The notes under the pieces are model-generated. The model saw only the letters and a list, made by a program, of their open reading frames with translations. It was not told where the DNA came from and searched no databases. A stretch of 64,000 nt of DNA from Achromobacter denitrificans NBRC 15125. GTDB taxonomy: Bacteria > Pseudomonadota > Gammaproteobacteria > Burkholderiales > Burkholderiaceae_B. The stretch is from NCBI RefSeq assembly GCF_001571365.1, contig NZ_BCTQ01000004.1, positions 147,976 through 211,975 of the forward strand. Direction: 5' to 3'. Shown here piece by piece: positions 59,848-64,000 of the stretch; positions within the stretch are counted from its first letter, which is position 1; each line of letters starts with the position of its first letter. Made by a program: the position numbers and the translations under genes.

Positions 59848-59923
59848 TTAGGAGTCGGCAATCCTTATTTCAATAGAAAAAATGGATTGATTTATAAGGA
59901 AAACCCTTGGGTATCCACTCTCC

Positions 59924-59939
59924 CATACTCATGGGTATG
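59924..59939. promoter_or_regulatory. CATAC-N6-GTATG site 2, probable TetR operator
   Basis: CATACTCATGGGTATG, flanked by an extra GGGTAT at 59909-59914 that could form a further half-site. It is 44 bp before the acyl-CoA dehydrogenase start, in the 181-bp divergent promoter region. Confidence 0.65.
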
Positions 59940-59982
59940 CCGCTAGACTCGGGATTTCACGACGACGACACCAAGGACATTC

Positions 59983-61173
59983 ATGAGCTCCGCTTTCCTT
60001 CCCCTGCACCAGCGCGAATCGATGGACCTGCCTTTCTTCGAGCCCGCCCACAAAGACTATCTGCGACGGGTGGAGGCCTTCGCCGACGGCCGCGACGATC
60101 CGCCCGCCACCGCCGCCAACGTCGACGCCAACTGCCGCGACCTGGTGCGGGCCATGGGCGCCGCCGGCCTGCTGCGCGCGGCCGTGCCGCAGGGCTACGG
60201 CGGAGACGCGCCCGCCATCGAATCGCGCCGGCTGGTGCTGGCGCGCGAAGCGCTGGCTTATCGCCACGGCCTGGCGGACTTCGCCTTCGCGATGCAGGGC
60301 CTGGGCAGCGGCGCCATCAGCCTGGCCGGCTCGGAGGCATTGAAGGCCGCCATCCTGCCCAAGGTCGCCAGCGGCGAGTGCATCCCGGCCTTCGCGCTGT
60401 CGGAGAAGGGCGCGGGCTCGGACGCCGCGGGCATGGCCTGCCGCGCCCGCCTCGAAGACGGCCATTACGTCATCGACGGCGAGAAGACCTGGATTTCCAA
60501 CGGCGGCATCGCCGACGTCTACACGCTGTTCGCGCGCACGGAAGCAGCGGCCGGCACGCGCGGGATCTCGGCCTTCGTGGTCTATCCGGAAGATCCAGGC
60601 TTTTCCATCAGCGAACGGATCGATGTCATGGCGCCGCATCCCCTGGCGACGCTGCGCTTCGACGGGCTGCGGATTCCCGCCGACCGGCTGCTGGGCGCGC
60701 CCGGCGAAGGCTTCAAGCTGGCCATGCGCACGCTGGACATATTCCGCGTGTCGGTGGCGGGCGCGGCCTTGGGATTCGCGCGCCGCGCGTTCGACGAGGC
60801 GCTGGCCCACGCGCGCGACCGCCGGCTGTTCGGCGGCACGCTGGCCGACCTGCAGCTGACGCAGGCGAAGCTGGGCGACATGGCGGTCGCGATCGACGCG
60901 GCGGCGCTGCTGACCTACCGCGCGGCATGGCGCCGCGATGCCCAGGGCCTGCCCACCACCCGCGAGGCCGCCATGGCCAAGCTGGCGGCGACCGAGAACG
61001 CGCAGTCGGTGGTGGACATGGCCCTGCAACTGTTCGGCGCGCGCGGCGTGCGCGTCGGTGAAACCCTGGAGAGCCTGTACCGGGAGATCCGCGCGCTGCG
61101 CATCTACGAAGGCGCCAGCGAAGTCCAGAAGGTCATCATCGCCCGCGATGCCTTGAAGGCCGCGGCGGCATGA
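59983..61173 (+). CDS. Acyl-CoA dehydrogenase
   Basis: 396 residues. The FAD/acyl-CoA signatures are [88 protein letters not shown] and [21 protein letters not shown], with catalytic base Glu376 in the YEGASE motif. It introduces the alpha-beta double bond into an acyl-CoA. CAAGGA precedes the ATG. It is divergent from the TetR-fusion/CoA-transferase operon with shared operator sites, so it probably handles the CoA ester made by that CoA-transferase. Confidence 0.93.
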   Translation: MSSAFLPLHQRESMDLPFFEPAHKDYLRRVEAFADGRDDPPATAANVDANCRDLVRAMGAAGLLRAAVPQGYGGDAPAIESRRLVLAREALAYRHGLADFAFAMQGLGSGAISLAGSEALKAAILPKVASGECIPAFALSEKGAGSDAAGMACRARLEDGHYVIDGEKTWISNGGIADVYTLFARTEAAAGTRGISAFVVYPEDPGFSISERIDVMAPHPLATLRFDGLRIPADRLLGAPGEGFKLAMRTLDIFRVSVAGAALGFARRAFDEALAHARDRRLFGGTLADLQLTQAKLGDMAVAIDAAALLTYRAAWRRDAQGLPTTREAAMAKLAATENAQSVVDMALQLFGARGVRVGETLESLYREIRALRIYEGASEVQKVIIARDALKAAAA

Positions 61174-62621
<1,448 letters not shown>

Positions 62622-62623
62622 TC

Positions 62624-63667
62624 ATGGCAATCGATAACAACATCGGTCCGGCGTCCGCGTCGATGACCATGATCCAGGCTTTGCGCTCGGCCATGGATGT
62701 GATGCTGGAGCGCGACAACAACGTGGTGGTGTTCGGCCAGGACGTGGGCTATTTCGGCGGCGTGTTCCGCTGCACGGAAGGCCTGCAGGCCAAGTACGGC
62801 AGCTCGCGCGTGTTCGATACGCCGATCTCCGAAGGCGGCATCGTGGGCGTGGCGGTGGGCATGGGGGCCTACGGCCTGCGCCCCGTTTGCGAGATCCAGT
62901 TCGCCGACTATTTCTATCCGGCTTCCGACCAGATCGTGTCCGAGGCGGCGCGCCTGCGCTACCGCTCGGTCAATGAGTTCATCGCGCCGATGACCATCCG
63001 CATGCCTTGCGGCGGCGGCATCTACGGCGGGCAGACGCACAGCCAGAGCCCCGAGGCCATGTTCACGCAGGTCTGCGGGCTGCGCACCGTGATGCCGTCC
63101 AACCCCTACGACGCCAAGGGTCTGCTGATCGCGGCCATCGAGAACGACGATCCGGTGATCTTCCTGGAGCCCAAGCGCTTGTACAACGGCCCGTTCGACG
63201 GCCACCACGACCGTCCCGTGACGCCCTGGACCGGCCGGCCGGGCAGCGTGGTGCCCACGGGCTACTACACCGTGCCGCTGGATTCGGCCGCCATCGTGCG
63301 TCCGGGCAGCGAGCTGACGGTGCTGACCTACGGCACCACGGTGCACGTGTCGCTGACCGCGGCCGAGGAAACCGGCATCGACGCCGAAGTCATCGACCTG
63401 CGCAGCCTGTGGCCGCTGGACCTGGACGCCATCGTCAATTCGGTGAAGAAGACGGGCCGCTGCGTGGTGGTGCACGAAGCCACCCGCACCTGCGGCTTCG
63501 GCGCCGAGCTGATCGCGCTGGTGCAGGAGCATTGCTTCCATCACCTGGAGGCGCCCGTCGAGCGCGTGACCGGCTGGGACACGCCGTATCCGCACGCCCA
63601 GGAATGGGCGTACTTCCCCGGCCCGCGCCGGGTCGGCGAAGCGTTCAAGCGCGCGATGGAGGGTTGA
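62624..63667 (+). CDS. bkdA2: 2-oxoisovalerate dehydrogenase E1 beta subunit
   Basis: 347 residues from the ATG at 62624. MTMIQALRSAMDVMLERDNNVVVFGQDVGYFGGVFRCTEGLQAKYG, RVFDTPISEGGIVGVAVGMGAYGLRPVCEIQFADY and FLEPKRLYNG are the E1-beta hallmarks. The transketolase C-terminal domain follows (VIDLRSLWPLDLDAIVNSVKKTGRCVVVHEA). It forms the alpha2beta2 E1 with BkdA1. Tight spacing (2 nt upstream, 3 nt downstream) shows a single operon. Confidence 0.94.
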   Translation: MAIDNNIGPASASMTMIQALRSAMDVMLERDNNVVVFGQDVGYFGGVFRCTEGLQAKYGSSRVFDTPISEGGIVGVAVGMGAYGLRPVCEIQFADYFYPASDQIVSEAARLRYRSVNEFIAPMTIRMPCGGGIYGGQTHSQSPEAMFTQVCGLRTVMPSNPYDAKGLLIAAIENDDPVIFLEPKRLYNGPFDGHHDRPVTPWTGRPGSVVPTGYYTVPLDSAAIVRPGSELTVLTYGTTVHVSLTAAEETGIDAEVIDLRSLWPLDLDAIVNSVKKTGRCVVVHEATRTCGFGAELIALVQEHCFHHLEAPVERVTGWDTPYPHAQEWAYFPGPRRVGEAFKRAMEG

Positions 63668-63670
63668 GAG

Positions 63671-64000
63671 ATGGGTATTCATATCATCAAGATGCCCGAC
63701 ATCGGCGAAGGCATCGCGGAAGTCGAGCTGGTGGGCTGGCACGTCAAGGTGGGCGATACCGTCGCCGAGGACCAGCCGCTGGCCGACGTGATGACCGACA
63801 AGGCCACGGTGGAGATTCCGTCTCCGGTGGTGGGCCGCGTGGTCGCGCTGGGCGGCGAGGTGGGCCAGGTAATGGCCGTGGGCGGCGAATTGATCCGCCT
63901 GGAAGTGGAAGGCGAGGGCAATGTGAAGCCGGGCGCGGAAGCGCCGCCGGCCAAGGCGGCCGCCGCCGCGGCCGCGGGCCAGCCCGCGCAGGCCGCCGCA
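63671..64000 (+). CDS. bkdB: Branched-chain 2-oxoacid dehydrogenase E2, N-terminal part (partial)
   Basis: The gene starts at 63671 (GAGAG upstream) and runs off the window after 110 residues. Residues ~1-80 are a lipoyl domain: [51 protein letters not shown], where the Lys in DKATVE is lipoylated. Then an Ala/Pro-rich mobile linker begins. It would transfer the acyl group to CoA. The catalytic domain and lpdV are expected beyond the edge. Confidence 0.93.
   Translation, partial: MGIHIIKMPDIGEGIAEVELVGWHVKVGDTVAEDQPLADVMTDKATVEIPSPVVGRVVALGGEVGQVMAVGGELIRLEVEGEGNVKPGAEAPPAKAAAAAAAGQPAQAAA

Overview
The window is high-GC, densely packed DNA of a free-living or host-associated betaproteobacterium. 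The gene content points to Burkholderiales, family Alcaligenaceae (Bordetella/Achromobacter-like): a Bug-type solute receptor, a CaiB/BaiF CoA-transferase, several SDR and ABC catabolic operons, many one-component regulators, and a GC-rich 82-bp intergenic repeat. The family assignment is an inference from gene content. No rRNA, phage, IS element or CRISPR array was seen. One tRNA gene (Ala, anticodon CGC) is present.

Layout. 1-5.3 kb: end of an MFS exporter, a TetR regulator with a perfect palindromic operator, marC, and a cell-envelope pair (DUF4105 protein, alpha/beta-hydrolase lipoprotein) followed by what looks like a decapitated third gene. 5.3-9 kb: an LLM-type flavin monooxygenase, then a TPP riboswitch leading into a sodium:solute symporter (a candidate thiamine or thiamine-precursor importer), and a VOC protein. 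9.2-10.8 kb: a small, more AT-rich island encoding a two-helix membrane protein and a peptidoglycan-binding/M15 peptidase. 10.9-13.1 kb: a large DUF3616 lipoprotein.

13.1-27.2 kb is the most interesting block. A divergent catabolic locus carries two LacI-family regulators. Leftward it encodes a HisD-like dehydrogenase, an SDR and LacI. Rightward it encodes a class III aminotransferase, a complete branched-chain-type ABC importer, an N,N-dimethylformamidase large-subunit homologue without its small subunit, the second LacI, and an M20 amidohydrolase. Three related CG-centred palindromes lie between the divergent arms. Together they look like an uptake and degradation system for an unidentified N-substituted amide or amino-acid derivative. 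Housekeeping serB follows with no gap.

28-46 kb: Ser/Thr phosphatase-like protein, tRNA-Ala, exonuclease III, two small ORFs, a GntR/SDR/aldehyde-dehydrogenase locus with two matching operators, riboflavin synthase, a 2H phosphoesterase, an M81 peptidase/MFS/LysR locus, a chemoreceptor, speG, a CadA/CadR heavy-metal efflux pair, a nitroreductase, and three perfect 82-bp tandem repeats.

46-64 kb: a MarR regulator facing a PotDABC-like importer operon with a NodB-type deacetylase, two SDRs and an amidase; a leftward operon with a Bug receptor, a CoA-transferase, an unknown protein and an unusual acyl-CoA-dehydrogenase-like/TetR fusion; a divergent acyl-CoA dehydrogenase with paired CATAC-N6-GTATG sites; and the start of a branched-chain 2-oxoacid dehydrogenase operon cut by the window edge.
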